DNA of 7,229 nucleotides from assembly GCA_031279525.1 (NCBI GenBank), contig JAITIH010000161.1, forward strand, positions 1 through 7,229, written 5' to 3'. Below the pieces are notes generated by a model. The model worked only from the letters and a program-made list of their open reading frames with translations. It had not been told where the DNA came from and did no database searches. Made by a program: the position numbers and the translations under genes. Of this stretch, positions 1 to 5,236 are shown piece by piece; within the stretch, counting starts at the first letter, position 1, and the number at the start of each line of letters is the position of its first letter. Origin of the DNA: Deltaproteobacteria bacterium. GTDB lineage: Bacteria; Desulfobacterota; Desulfarculia; Adiutricales; Adiutricaceae.

Positions 1-1142
1 AGGTTGCCGTCCCCCGCGTGGCCAAAGGTCCCAATCTCGAGTTTGTGTTTGGCCCCGATCCTTTTAATCGCGGCCACCATGGCCGGAATCTTGGAGCGCG
101 GCACGGTCGCGTCCTCCAAAACCGTGGTTGGCCTGGCCCTGGCCAAAGCCGGGAGGGCGTTGCGGCGGGCCTCCCAGATTTTGTACTTCTCTTCCGCGTC
201 CTTGGCCACCCTAATTTCCCGAGCCCCGACCTTGGCGCAGATTTCCTTGACCTTATTCGCGTCGTCCATAACCGCGGCCTCGTGGCCGCCGTCGACCTCG
301 ATTAAAAGAATGGCCGCCGCGTCTAAGGGGAAGCCGGCCTTGGTGTAGGCCTCGACGTGCTTGACGCACTCTTGGTCCAAAAACTCCAGCGTCGACGGGA
401 GGATGTGATTGGCGATGATGGCCGCCACCGTCTCGGAGGCTTGGTTAACGTCGTCGTAGACGGCCATCATGGCCTGAGAGGCCTTGGGCGGGGGCACAAG
501 CTTTAGGATTATCTTGGAAAAAACCCCCAAAGTCCCCTCGCTACCGATCATCATGGCCCCGATGTTGTAGCCGGTCACGCATTTGACCGTCCTTGAGCCG
601 GTCTTGACCAGATCGCCGTTAAAGTCGAAAAACTCTAGACCCATGAGGTAGTCCTTAGTGACCCCGTACTTAAGGCCCCTTAGGCCCCCGGCGTTTAGGG
701 CCACGTTGCCCCCTAAGGTCGAGACCGACTGGGAACCCGGGTCCGGGGGGTAAAAAAGCCCCTTGGCCGCCACCGCCTCGGCGAAATGGCCAGTGACGAC
801 CCCGGGCTCCACCACGGCGTAAAGGTCTTCCTCGTTGATCTCGAGGATTTTGTTGAGGCGATTGGTCAGGATGACCACCCCGTCGCCCGGCTCGGGCAGG
901 ACCGCCCCGGACAGATTGGTCCCCGAGCCGCGAACGGTCAAGGGCAGGCCGTTTTCGTAGGTCAGCTTGATAAGGCGGCCCAGTTGCTCCTCGTTGGCCG
1001 GGGCGACCGCCAAGGCCGGAATCCGGGGATTGAGGACGGCGGCGTCGTAAGAATAGGACAAGCGATCCACTTCCTCGGTCAAGACCCGCTCGGGGCCGGC
1101 GATCTTGATGTATTCTTGGATTAAGGCTTGGCTTAAAGGCAT
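1..1142 (-). CDS. glcD: FAD-linked 2-hydroxyacid oxidase, GlcD type (C-terminus cut by window edge)
   Basis: Probably oxidises glycolate, D-lactate or a related 2-hydroxyacid, passing electrons from FAD to an iron-sulfur partner or quinone; cytoplasmic or membrane-associated. The minus strand reads open from ATG at 1142 to base 1, giving 380 complete codons. The N-terminal FAD-binding (PCMH-type) domain spans roughly residues 38-215, with RGSGTNLSGA at 71-80, PPDPGSQ at 132-138, GGN at 144-146 and GSEGTLG at 200-206. The FAD-oxidase C-terminal domain follows, with EDATVPRSK at 343-351 and the GHAGDGN motif at 374-380, just where the window stops. Family members are usually about 460-500 residues, so roughly 80-120 are missing. 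The start is chosen because the first residues (SQALIQEYIKIAGPERVLT) align with the usual GlcD N-terminus; no clear Shine-Dalgarno precedes it. Substrate cannot be decided among glycolate, lactate and other hydroxyacids. No GlcE or GlcF partner is visible; one could lie beyond the left edge. Confidence 0.93.
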   Translation of the reverse strand, partial: MPLSQALIQEYIKIAGPERVLTEEVDRLSYSYDAAVLNPRIPALAVAPANEEQLGRLIKLTYENGLPLTVRGSGTNLSGAVLPEPGDGVVILTNRLNKILEINEEDLYAVVEPGVVTGHFAEAVAAKGLFYPPDPGSQSVSTLGGNVALNAGGLRGLKYGVTKDYLMGLEFFDFNGDLVKTGSRTVKCVTGYNIGAMMIGSEGTLGVFSKIILKLVPPPKASQAMMAVYDDVNQASETVAAIIANHILPSTLEFLDQECVKHVEAYTKAGFPLDAAAILLIEVDGGHEAAVMDDANKVKEICAKVGAREIRVAKDAEEKYKIWEARRNALPALARARPTTVLEDATVPRSKIPAMVAAIKRIGAKHKLEIGTFGHAGDGN

Positions 1143-1244
1143 GTCGATTATCCATAGCGGGAATAAGACCCTGGCTTAGTAGGCGAAAGCCGCCTTATGG
1201 GGAAAAACGCCCGCCGCCGCGACGACCTAGCCGCGAGGGCCGAC

Positions 1245-1261
1245 TTTATAAATCGATTATA
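1245..1261 (-). promoter_or_regulatory. possible -10 elements upstream of the GlcD-type gene
   Basis: Read on the minus strand, a perfect TATAAT (1256-1261) and a TATAAA (1245-1250) lie about 100-115 bases upstream of the oxidase start. No good TTGACA-like box is found at 16-18 bases from either, so this is a weak promoter call resting on the -10 hexamers only. Confidence 0.25.
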
Positions 1262-1539
1262 GCCCAAAATTCCGGCTAAAAGCCTTTTCAAGATAGGCTA
1301 AGCCCTCGTTTTAAGCGAAATGGCGACTAGGCCCGCCGCTAAGGCCGTCAACGAGGAAGGGCCAGTAGGTTTTTTTAAAGCCCATTTCCGGTTGACTTAG
1401 GCCGACCGCCGCCCGGATGGCGACGATATTGGGGACGCGGCTCGCGTGGCCAAAAATTTTCCCTTTCCCCCGGCAGGAGAAAAAGCTCCAAAAATGGCCT
1501 TTAAGGACGAAAAAATTTTCCCAAAAAACTTTTTGGGCC

Positions 1540-1636
1540 AAAAAAAAGAAAAAGTAAAGATAGGCGACGATCGCTATAGGACGAAAAAAAAGAAAAAATA
1601 AAGATAGGCGACGATCGTTATAGGACGAAAAAAAAG
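1540..1636. repeat. 44-bp tandem repeat, 2.2 copies
   Basis: Copy 1 spans 1540-1583 and copy 2 spans 1584-1627; they match at 42 of 44 positions (G/A at unit position 15 and C/T in the CGATCGCT/CGATCGTT segment). A third copy begins at 1628 with the same A8G run and then diverges. Each unit is an A-rich half (A8 G A5-6) followed by a GC-richer half containing TAGGCGACGATCG and TATAGGACG. The unit includes the palindrome CGATCG and an imperfect inverted repeat (ATAGGCG / CGCTAT). Spacers are absent, so this is not a CRISPR. The near identity points to recent duplication or to repeated protein-binding sites on curved DNA. Confidence 0.9.
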
Positions 1637-1860
1637 AGCCAGAGGGGATTCTTAGGCCCAAAACTCAACTTAAAAGGCCAAAAGGAAGCGTCCCAGGCCG
1701 CCCAAGCCAAAGGCTCCGCCCTTCGCCTAAGGGGGCCTAAAGGAGCCATCGCCTCCAAACGCCCTTAGGACGAATGGTTTTGCCCTTTAGAAAACGATCT
1801 CGCCGCCATAGTCGACGGCCAAAAAAGGGCCAGATTAGGCGCGAAGGCCGGAACGCGGCC

Positions 1861-1896
1861 GGGGCGGCCGGAGCGACCGGAGCGACCGGAGCGACC
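1861..1896. repeat. 9-bp tandem repeat GGAGCGACC, three perfect copies and one degenerate
   Basis: GGAGCGACC occurs head to tail at 1870-1878, 1879-1887 and 1888-1896, preceded by a 7/9 match (GGGGCGGCC) at 1861-1869. A length that is a multiple of three would keep a reading frame, but no supported gene covers it. It is a simple microsatellite-like expansion of unknown role. Confidence 0.85.
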
Positions 1897-2153
1897 TAGG
1901 GCCTAACGGCGGGGAGCTCGCGATTTTTGGGCCCCTAAAAAGGCCAGAGCGAGATAGGGATTTTTGGCCGATAAAAGGCCAGTCGAGGCCGGAGCGGGGG
2001 CCACAAAGGGCCAGGGGGGCGCGACCCTGGCCCTTACGCTAAGGCGAGGCGCTAAAGCGGAGGGGCTTATGGCGGAGGTGATTGAAAGGCCGCTTAAAGG
2101 CGCGGCCTTATTGAAGGGATGGGAAAGACGCGCCAGCCTAAATTAGGCTCGCC

Positions 2154-2179
2154 AAAAAAGGCCCTTAAGGGCCTTTTTT
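2154..2179. terminator. bidirectional intrinsic terminator
   Basis: A perfect 26-bp palindrome: an A6 run, GGCCC, TTAA, GGGCC, then a T6 run. In RNA from either strand this folds to a GC stem with a UUAA loop and a U6 tail, the classic layout for factor-independent termination. On the minus strand it lies about 295 bases beyond the stop codon of the aquaporin-GTPase gene, which it could terminate before the GlcD-type gene. On the plus strand no supported gene precedes it. Confidence 0.75.
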
Positions 2180-2219
2180 GAGGCCATGGCCCTAAAAAGG
2201 CCCTGGCGCTTTAGGTTAA

Positions 2220-2430
2220 AAGGCCGCTTAAAACGGCCAGACGTATTTTTAACGGCCAAGCCCATTCGTTTACGCCCCTAAACGGCGGGGTCGGGGGCCA
2301 AAGGCCCTGGCTCCGCCGTTCCCCGAAAAAGCCTGGCCGTTAAGCGGCTCCGCCGTTAACGCTTCAAGGCGGGGAACGCTAAGCGACCAGGCCGCTAAAC
2401 CACTAAACGGCCTAAAGAGCGCCAAACGGC
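2220..2430. repeat. cluster of short dispersed GC-rich repeats
   Basis: The words AAACGGC/TTAACGGC and their complement GCCGTTAA recur many times here. A 12-bp direct repeat GGCTCCGCCGTT is at 2309-2320 and 2346-2357. CGTTCCCCG at 2317-2325 is inverted as CGGGGAACG at 2370-2378, and GCCTGG at 2331-2336 is inverted as CCAGGC at 2387-2392. The stretch could fold into nested hairpins downstream of the aquaporin-GTPase message. Function unknown; it may protect or end the transcript, or be repeat debris. Confidence 0.5.
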
Positions 2431-2473
2431 CCTCCCCTTTTTACGCTAAACGAGCTTGCGCCGCCCCCGGGGC

Positions 2474-4402
2474 CTAAACCACTTGGGCGTAACGGTGGGT
2501 GGGATTGGGCCGGCCCGGCTTTAGGCAGTAAACGTCCTTAACGGCGACGCTTAGGCCGCTGGTCTGGCTAGCGTCGCCCAAGACCCGGCGAACCAGCTTT
2601 TCCAGGTCGTCCGGCTCGCTCTCGACCCGGGCGTTGACCAAGATGGGGCCTGGTTTCGCCTCGTCCCTGGCTTTGGTGACGATCGGCGGGCGGGCGGAGT
2701 CGATGAGGTTGCCGATAAAAAAGCCTTCCGGGCCGGGCCACAGGACCTTGACGTGGCCAATTTCCATCTTGGCCTTTTGGAGCTCGGCCTTAAGGCCGTC
2801 TAGGAAGGCCGTTAAAGCCCTGGCCCCGCCTCGGCTTTTGAAGTCAGCGTCGGCGGTCAGGTTCAGCCAGCCCAAGACCGCCTCGCCGTTGGCGTACTGG
2901 TCGTAGTCCACGTCGATTAAGTGGCTTCCGGGTTGGTCGGAAGTGGCCAATAAGCCCTCCACCCAGGCCTTGACCCCGTCCCCGGCCTTGGCCGAGAGAG
3001 CCGTGACCTTAGCCTTGGGATATTTCTGGCCCAACTTAGCCACGAGCTCGGCCTTTTCCTCGTCCTTTAGGAGATCGGTCTTGTTCAAGACGATAAGGTC
3101 GGCCTCGGCCAGTTGTTTCTCCAAGATGTACAAGGCGTCCTTGTGCAGGAGGGTCTTTTTGATCCCTAAAGCCTCGTAAGCCCGGCCGGGGTCTAGGACC
3201 ACCGAGAAGGGTTTGACCGCGTATTTGTCCCCGTCTAGGTCCTTAAGCGGCTGGATCACGGTGGCGCTTAGGTCGACGCAGCTGCCCACTGGCTCGGCGA
3301 GGATTATCTCGGCCCCCCATTGGGTCAAAGCCTCTAGGGATTTTTCGAAGCCTGCGAAATTACAGCAAAAACAACTACCCGTCAGCTCAATGACCTCGGG
3401 CTGGCCGCCTAGCCAAACCGTGTCGACTAGCCCTGGGGCCTGATCGTTGGTGATGAGGCCCACTTTAAGGCCCCGGCTTTCCAGCTCTTTCCTGGCCTGG
3501 CCTAAAAGAGTGGTTTTCCCGGCTCCCAAAAAGCCGCCGACGATTAACAATTTAGGTTTAGACATTTTCGCGCTCCTTATAGTCTCTATTTTTTCCTCGA
3601 CCTCCCCATACTGGGTCATGAAGGCGTAGAGCCAGGCCCCAAAGACCGCCCCGAGGCAAGGCGCGAGGATGTAGACCGAGAAAAAGCCGCCCGAGGGCCC
3701 CGGGATGGCTATCTGGCCCCAACCCAAGAAATAGGCCACTAGCCGCGGCCCAAAGTCGCGGGCCGGGTTTAAGCCAACCTGGGTGAAGGGGGCCAAGACG
3801 GAAATGATCGCGGCCACGGTGAAACCGATGAAAACCGGGGCCAAAAGGCCGCCTGGCCCGCCCGGGTTTTTGGGGTCGGTGACGCTAAAGACAACGGCCG
3901 CCAAGATGGCCGTGCCCACGAACTCCGCCGCCATGGCGTTGAAGGTCGTAGACACCGAGTTGGCCCAGCCAAATGATTTTTGAAGGCCCGGGTGGGGAAA
4001 ATACTCCCCAAAGGTCATGGCCGAGAGCTCGCTGCCTGGCTGACCTCGGACAATCCCGGCCGCGGCCTCGAAATGTTCCAGCATGCCTTTAAAGTGCAGG
4101 TACAAAAGGATGGCCGCCACGATGGCCCCAATCAATTGGGCCAAAACGTAAAAAAAGGCCTTTTTGGGCGGGAAACCCCGCCAGACCATAAAGGCCACGG
4201 TCATGGCCGGATTGATGTGGGCCCCGCTGGCCGCCCCAAAGATGTAAATGGCCACGGCCACGGCTATGAACCAGACCACGGCCACCTGCCAGACGCCGGA
4301 CTGGTTCCCGGTTAAGACGGCCGAATGGACCGTCCCCACCCCTAAAAAGACCAACAAAAACGTGCCGCCCAGCTCGCCCAAAAACTCTCGCCGCGATATC
4401 AT
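2474..4402 (-). CDS. aquaglyceroporin (MIP) fused in frame to a CobW/P47K-like G3E GTPase
   Basis: Residues 1-271 form a major intrinsic protein channel in the inner membrane: six hydrophobic segments and two half-helix motifs, NPA at 64-66 (SGAHINPAMTV) and NPARD at 212-216 (GLNPARDFGPR). The Asp after the second NPA is typical of glycerol-type channels rather than water-only AqpZ. Residues 280-642 form a complete cytoplasmic G3E GTPase: Walker A GGFLGAGKTT at 289-298, the CxCC metal-binding motif C344-F-C346-C347, EPVG at 370-373, NKTD at 440-443, a SAK loop near 470 and a PNPTHR tail. G3E proteins of the CobW/P47K group handle metals or load cofactors into enzymes. The start overlaps the padR stop as ATGA, so translation is probably coupled. 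The 363-residue GTPase starts at an internal ATG (3565) with its own Shine-Dalgarno, so the two halves may be separate proteins; see the junction entries. I recognise both domains with confidence; the substrate and the metal are unknown. Confidence 0.88.
   Translation of the reverse strand: MISRREFLGELGGTFLLVFLGVGTVHSAVLTGNQSGVWQVAVVWFIAVAVAIYIFGAASGAHINPAMTVAFMVWRGFPPKKAFFYVLAQLIGAIVAAILLYLHFKGMLEHFEAAAGIVRGQPGSELSAMTFGEYFPHPGLQKSFGWANSVSTTFNAMAAEFVGTAILAAVVFSVTDPKNPGGPGGLLAPVFIGFTVAAIISVLAPFTQVGLNPARDFGPRLVAYFLGWGQIAIPGPSGGFFSVYILAPCLGAVFGAWLYAFMTQYGEVEEKIETIRSAKMSKPKLLIVGGFLGAGKTTLLGQARKELESRGLKVGLITNDQAPGLVDTVWLGGQPEVIELTGSCFCCNFAGFEKSLEALTQWGAEIILAEPVGSCVDLSATVIQPLKDLDGDKYAVKPFSVVLDPGRAYEALGIKKTLLHKDALYILEKQLAEADLIVLNKTDLLKDEEKAELVAKLGQKYPKAKVTALSAKAGDGVKAWVEGLLATSDQPGSHLIDVDYDQYANGEAVLGWLNLTADADFKSRGGARALTAFLDGLKAELQKAKMEIGHVKVLWPGPEGFFIGNLIDSARPPIVTKARDEAKPGPILVNARVESEPDDLEKLVRRVLGDASQTSGLSVAVKDVYCLKPGRPNPTHRYAQVV
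3565..3578 (-). promoter_or_regulatory. internal Shine-Dalgarno and ATG for the GTPase half
   Basis: On the minus strand AAGGAG (3573-3578) stands 7 bases before ATG at 3565. This ATG is residue 280 of the fused frame and begins MSKPKLLIVGG, exactly where a stand-alone G3E GTPase would start. The residues encoded across it (ETIRSAK) have no family match and read like a translated intergenic spacer. An independent 363-residue GTPase (2474-3565) is therefore likely, either besides or instead of the fusion. Confidence 0.7.
3586..3594 (-). other. A6 run abutting an out-of-frame TAG at the fusion junction
   Basis: The minus strand reads GAG GAA AAA ATA GAG here (A6 at 3589-3594). Loss of one A changes this to GAG GAA AAA TAG, which would end the aquaporin after residue 271, a normal length. 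The GTPase ATG would then lie 20 bases further on with a Shine-Dalgarno between. The fusion thus depends on a single base in a homopolymer. Confidence 0.75.
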
Positions 4403-4812
4403 GGCCGGCCCCCTTTGCCTTTACCCTCGACCTCAAAGCCGCCAAGCTCCTCGGGGGACAACTCGTCCATAAAGCCGATTAGCTCGTCGATTTGGGCCCG
4501 ATAGTCGATCAGGGTTTTTTTCCAGACCGCGAGGCACGCTCGACCGTTTTCGGTCAGACTGAAACACCTTTTCGGGGGCCCCCCATCGTTGGAGATCCAA
4601 GAAGACTCCACGTAGCCCTGACTTTCCATTTCCTTCAGACTCCTGTAAACCCCGCTTAAGTCCGGCGGGCCATGAGCGAAACTGCCCTGGCTTTCCAACA
4701 GCCTCTGAATGCCGTAGCCATGAAGCTGGCCTTTGGCCAAAAATGTCATCACCAACGGCTTGACCAGTTTGTCAAGAGTCCGGCCGGTGCAGGGGCAATC
4801 GCTAAAATCCAT
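4399..4812 (-). CDS. PadR-family transcriptional regulator with N-terminal CPC motif
   Basis: A 137-residue winged-helix DNA-binding protein, probably a repressor of its own operon. Residues about 12-95 match the PadR fold: the KLVKPLVMTFLAKGQLHGYGI helix region, GVYRSLKEMESQGYVES (recognition helix and start of the wing) and GPPKRCFSLTENG (wing). Residues about 94-125 form the C-terminal helix used for dimerisation in short PadR proteins. Cys6 and Cys8 in CPCTG, plus Cys83 and Cys93, could bind a metal or sense redox, but this is inference. GGAGGA at 4818-4823 sits 5 bases before the ATG, an excellent ribosome site. The stop TGA overlaps the aquaporin ATG by 4 bp, placing the regulator first in an operon with the channel and GTPase. 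Inverted repeats and a repeated motif lie just upstream, as expected for autoregulation. The ligand is unknown. Confidence 0.9.
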   Translation of the reverse strand: MDFSDCPCTGRTLDKLVKPLVMTFLAKGQLHGYGIQRLLESQGSFAHGPPDLSGVYRSLKEMESQGYVESSWISNDGGPPKRCFSLTENGRACLAVWKKTLIDYRAQIDELIGFMDELSPEELGGFEVEGKGKGGRP

Positions 4813-4858
4813 ACGATTCCTCCGCTAAGATCCCTGGGGCGCGGATAGTTGAGAAGGT

Positions 4859-4885
4859 CCACTATTGGACGATGTCCAATAGCGG
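4859..4885. promoter_or_regulatory. 12-bp inverted repeat (operator or leader hairpin)
   Basis: CCACTATTGGAC, a 3-base spacer GAT, then GTCCAATAGCGG: 11 of 12 arm positions are complementary in DNA and all 12 pair in the minus-strand RNA if G-U is allowed. It contains two opposed copies of the motif CCRCTATTGRA. It lies 47 bases upstream of the padR start, inside the predicted leader. It could be a PadR operator acting as a roadblock or a stable RNA hairpin. Confidence 0.7.
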
Positions 4886-4903
4886 GCCAAAAAAAATTCC
4901 CGC
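4882..4903 (-). promoter_or_regulatory. leader stem-loop with U8 loop
   Basis: In the minus-strand transcript GCGGG and CCCGC (outer arms, 4899-4903 and 4882-4886) can pair around a loop that contains U8 (4889-4896). A weak UUCC/GGAA stem just before the U8 could alternatively act as a poor intrinsic terminator. Its 3' arm overlaps the inverted repeat at 4859-4885, so the two structures compete. Confidence 0.35.
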
Positions 4904-4958
4904 TTTATGGAAGCGTCGCGTCTCCCCCGCCGCGAACCCAGAGGTTAATACCACTACA

Positions 4959-4990
4959 TATATGGGCAGACCCAAAAACTGGCCCATATA
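4959..4990. promoter_or_regulatory. 9-bp inverted repeat TATATGGGC / GCCCATATA
   Basis: Perfect 9-bp arms at 4959-4967 and 4982-4990 around a 14-base spacer. It lies within the leader between the promoter and padR. PadR proteins often bind inverted repeats of this spacing class, but the RNA would also form a stable hairpin, so DNA and RNA roles cannot be separated by reading. Confidence 0.6.
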
Positions 4991-5000
4991 GGTACTAAAC

Positions 5001-5020
5001 ATGCTCCGCTATTGGAGCAT
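5001..5020. promoter_or_regulatory. 7-bp inverted repeat ATGCTCC-N6-GGAGCAT
   Basis: Perfect arms at 5001-5007 and 5014-5020; a copy of CCRCTATTGRA (5006-5016) lies across the spacer. It falls about 15-35 bases downstream of the predicted transcription start, a usual place for a repressor operator. The RNA form has a loop AAUAGC complementary to the 5' arm of the hairpin at 4859-4885. Confidence 0.65.
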
Positions 5021-5022
5021 CG

Positions 5023-5033
5023 CCACTATTGAA
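5023..5033 (+). promoter_or_regulatory. CCRCTATTGRA motif at the transcription start
   Basis: CCACTATTGAA is one of four copies of the motif between 4859 and 5033 (others: 4859-4869 and 5006-5016 in the same orientation, 4875-4885 inverted). This copy lies just downstream of the -10 box, next to the expected +1 near 5035, where a bound repressor would block initiation. Confidence 0.55.
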
Positions 5034-5041
5034 TTTTCACC

Positions 5042-5070
5042 TTTATAACAGCCCGATCTGAGCTTGTCAA
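5042..5070 (-). promoter_or_regulatory. sigma70-type promoter for padR-aquaporin-GTPase
   Basis: On the minus strand TTGACA (5065-5070), a 17-base spacer, then TATAAA (5042-5047): a consensus -35 with optimal spacing and a 5/6 -10. Transcription would start near 5035, giving a leader of about 220 bases before padR. The methylase gene ends 5237, upstream, so this promoter makes the PadR unit independent of it. Confidence 0.85.
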
Positions 5071-5073
5071 GTA

Positions 5074-5109
5074 TTTTTTTAGGTTTTTTTAGTGACGATC
5101 GGTTTTTTT
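5074..5109 (-). promoter_or_regulatory. A-tract UP-like element upstream of the promoter
   Basis: Three A7 runs on the minus strand (5074-5080, 5084-5090, 5103-5109) spaced 10 and 19 bases apart, the first ending 3 bases from the -35 box. A-tracts in helical phase here favour DNA bending and contact with the RNA polymerase alpha subunit, which would make the promoter strong. Confidence 0.6.
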
Positions 5110-5135
5110 AAGGACGGCCGATTATTTTGGCCACC

Positions 5136-5162
5136 CCGCCTCTAAAGGCGGCCCGGCGGGCC
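5136..5162. terminator. GC-rich hairpins downstream of the methylase, without U tail
   Basis: CCGCCT-CTAA-AGGCGG (5136-5151) is a perfect 6-bp stem-loop, overlapped by the near-palindrome GGCCCGGCGGGCC (5150-5162). They lie 75-100 bases past the methylase stop codon and before the PadR promoter. There is no T run after them on the minus strand, so intrinsic termination is doubtful; they may stabilise the 3' end of the message. Confidence 0.35.
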
Positions 5163-5236
5163 ATTATTAAGGGAACTCGTCCGCATTGGGAAGTTCGCCA
5201 AAAGGCCTCAAATCGGAAAAAGAAAAGCTCTCGGCC

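Larger units (their letters stand above)
1143..2473. other. 1.3-kb region without a convincing gene
   Basis: This stretch separates the GlcD-type gene from the aquaporin-GTPase gene. I see no open frame with recognisable protein features on either strand and no tRNA or rRNA. It contains an A-rich block (about 1500-1640) with two 44-bp tandem repeats, a 9-bp tandem repeat at 1861-1896, a terminator-like palindrome at 2154-2179, and GC-rich short repeats from about 2220 to 2430. A TTG-started frame at 1964-2146 on the plus strand ends 7 bases before the palindrome, but its sequence looks like low-complexity Ala/Gly/Lys/Arg and I do not call it. The richness in repeats and lack of coding signal suggest either a decayed region or an intergenic repeat cluster. 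Confidence 0.6.

Noticed and set aside
4..348. plus-strand frames opposite the oxidase gene
   Set aside because: Antisense shadows with no family features; the minus frame is clearly coding.
670..1155. 161-codon minus-strand frame overlapping the GlcD-type gene
   Set aside because: It is a shifted-frame shadow of the FAD-binding domain, rich in Arg, Gly and Pro; the true frame carries all the oxidase motifs.
1540..1636. possible CRISPR array
   Set aside because: The repeats are directly adjacent with no unique spacers, and there are no cas genes.
1311..1661. 116-codon open frame on the minus strand
   Set aside because: Its Phe- and Leu-rich start is a translation of the A-rich 44-bp repeats, it has no family resemblance, and its composition differs from the real genes.
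1964..2146. 60-codon frame on the plus strand, TTG start, ending just before the palindromic terminator
   Set aside because: Position before the terminator is suggestive and AGGGA precedes the TTG closely, but the protein is simple Ala/Gly/Arg-rich sequence with no recognisable feature; likely chance in GC-rich DNA.
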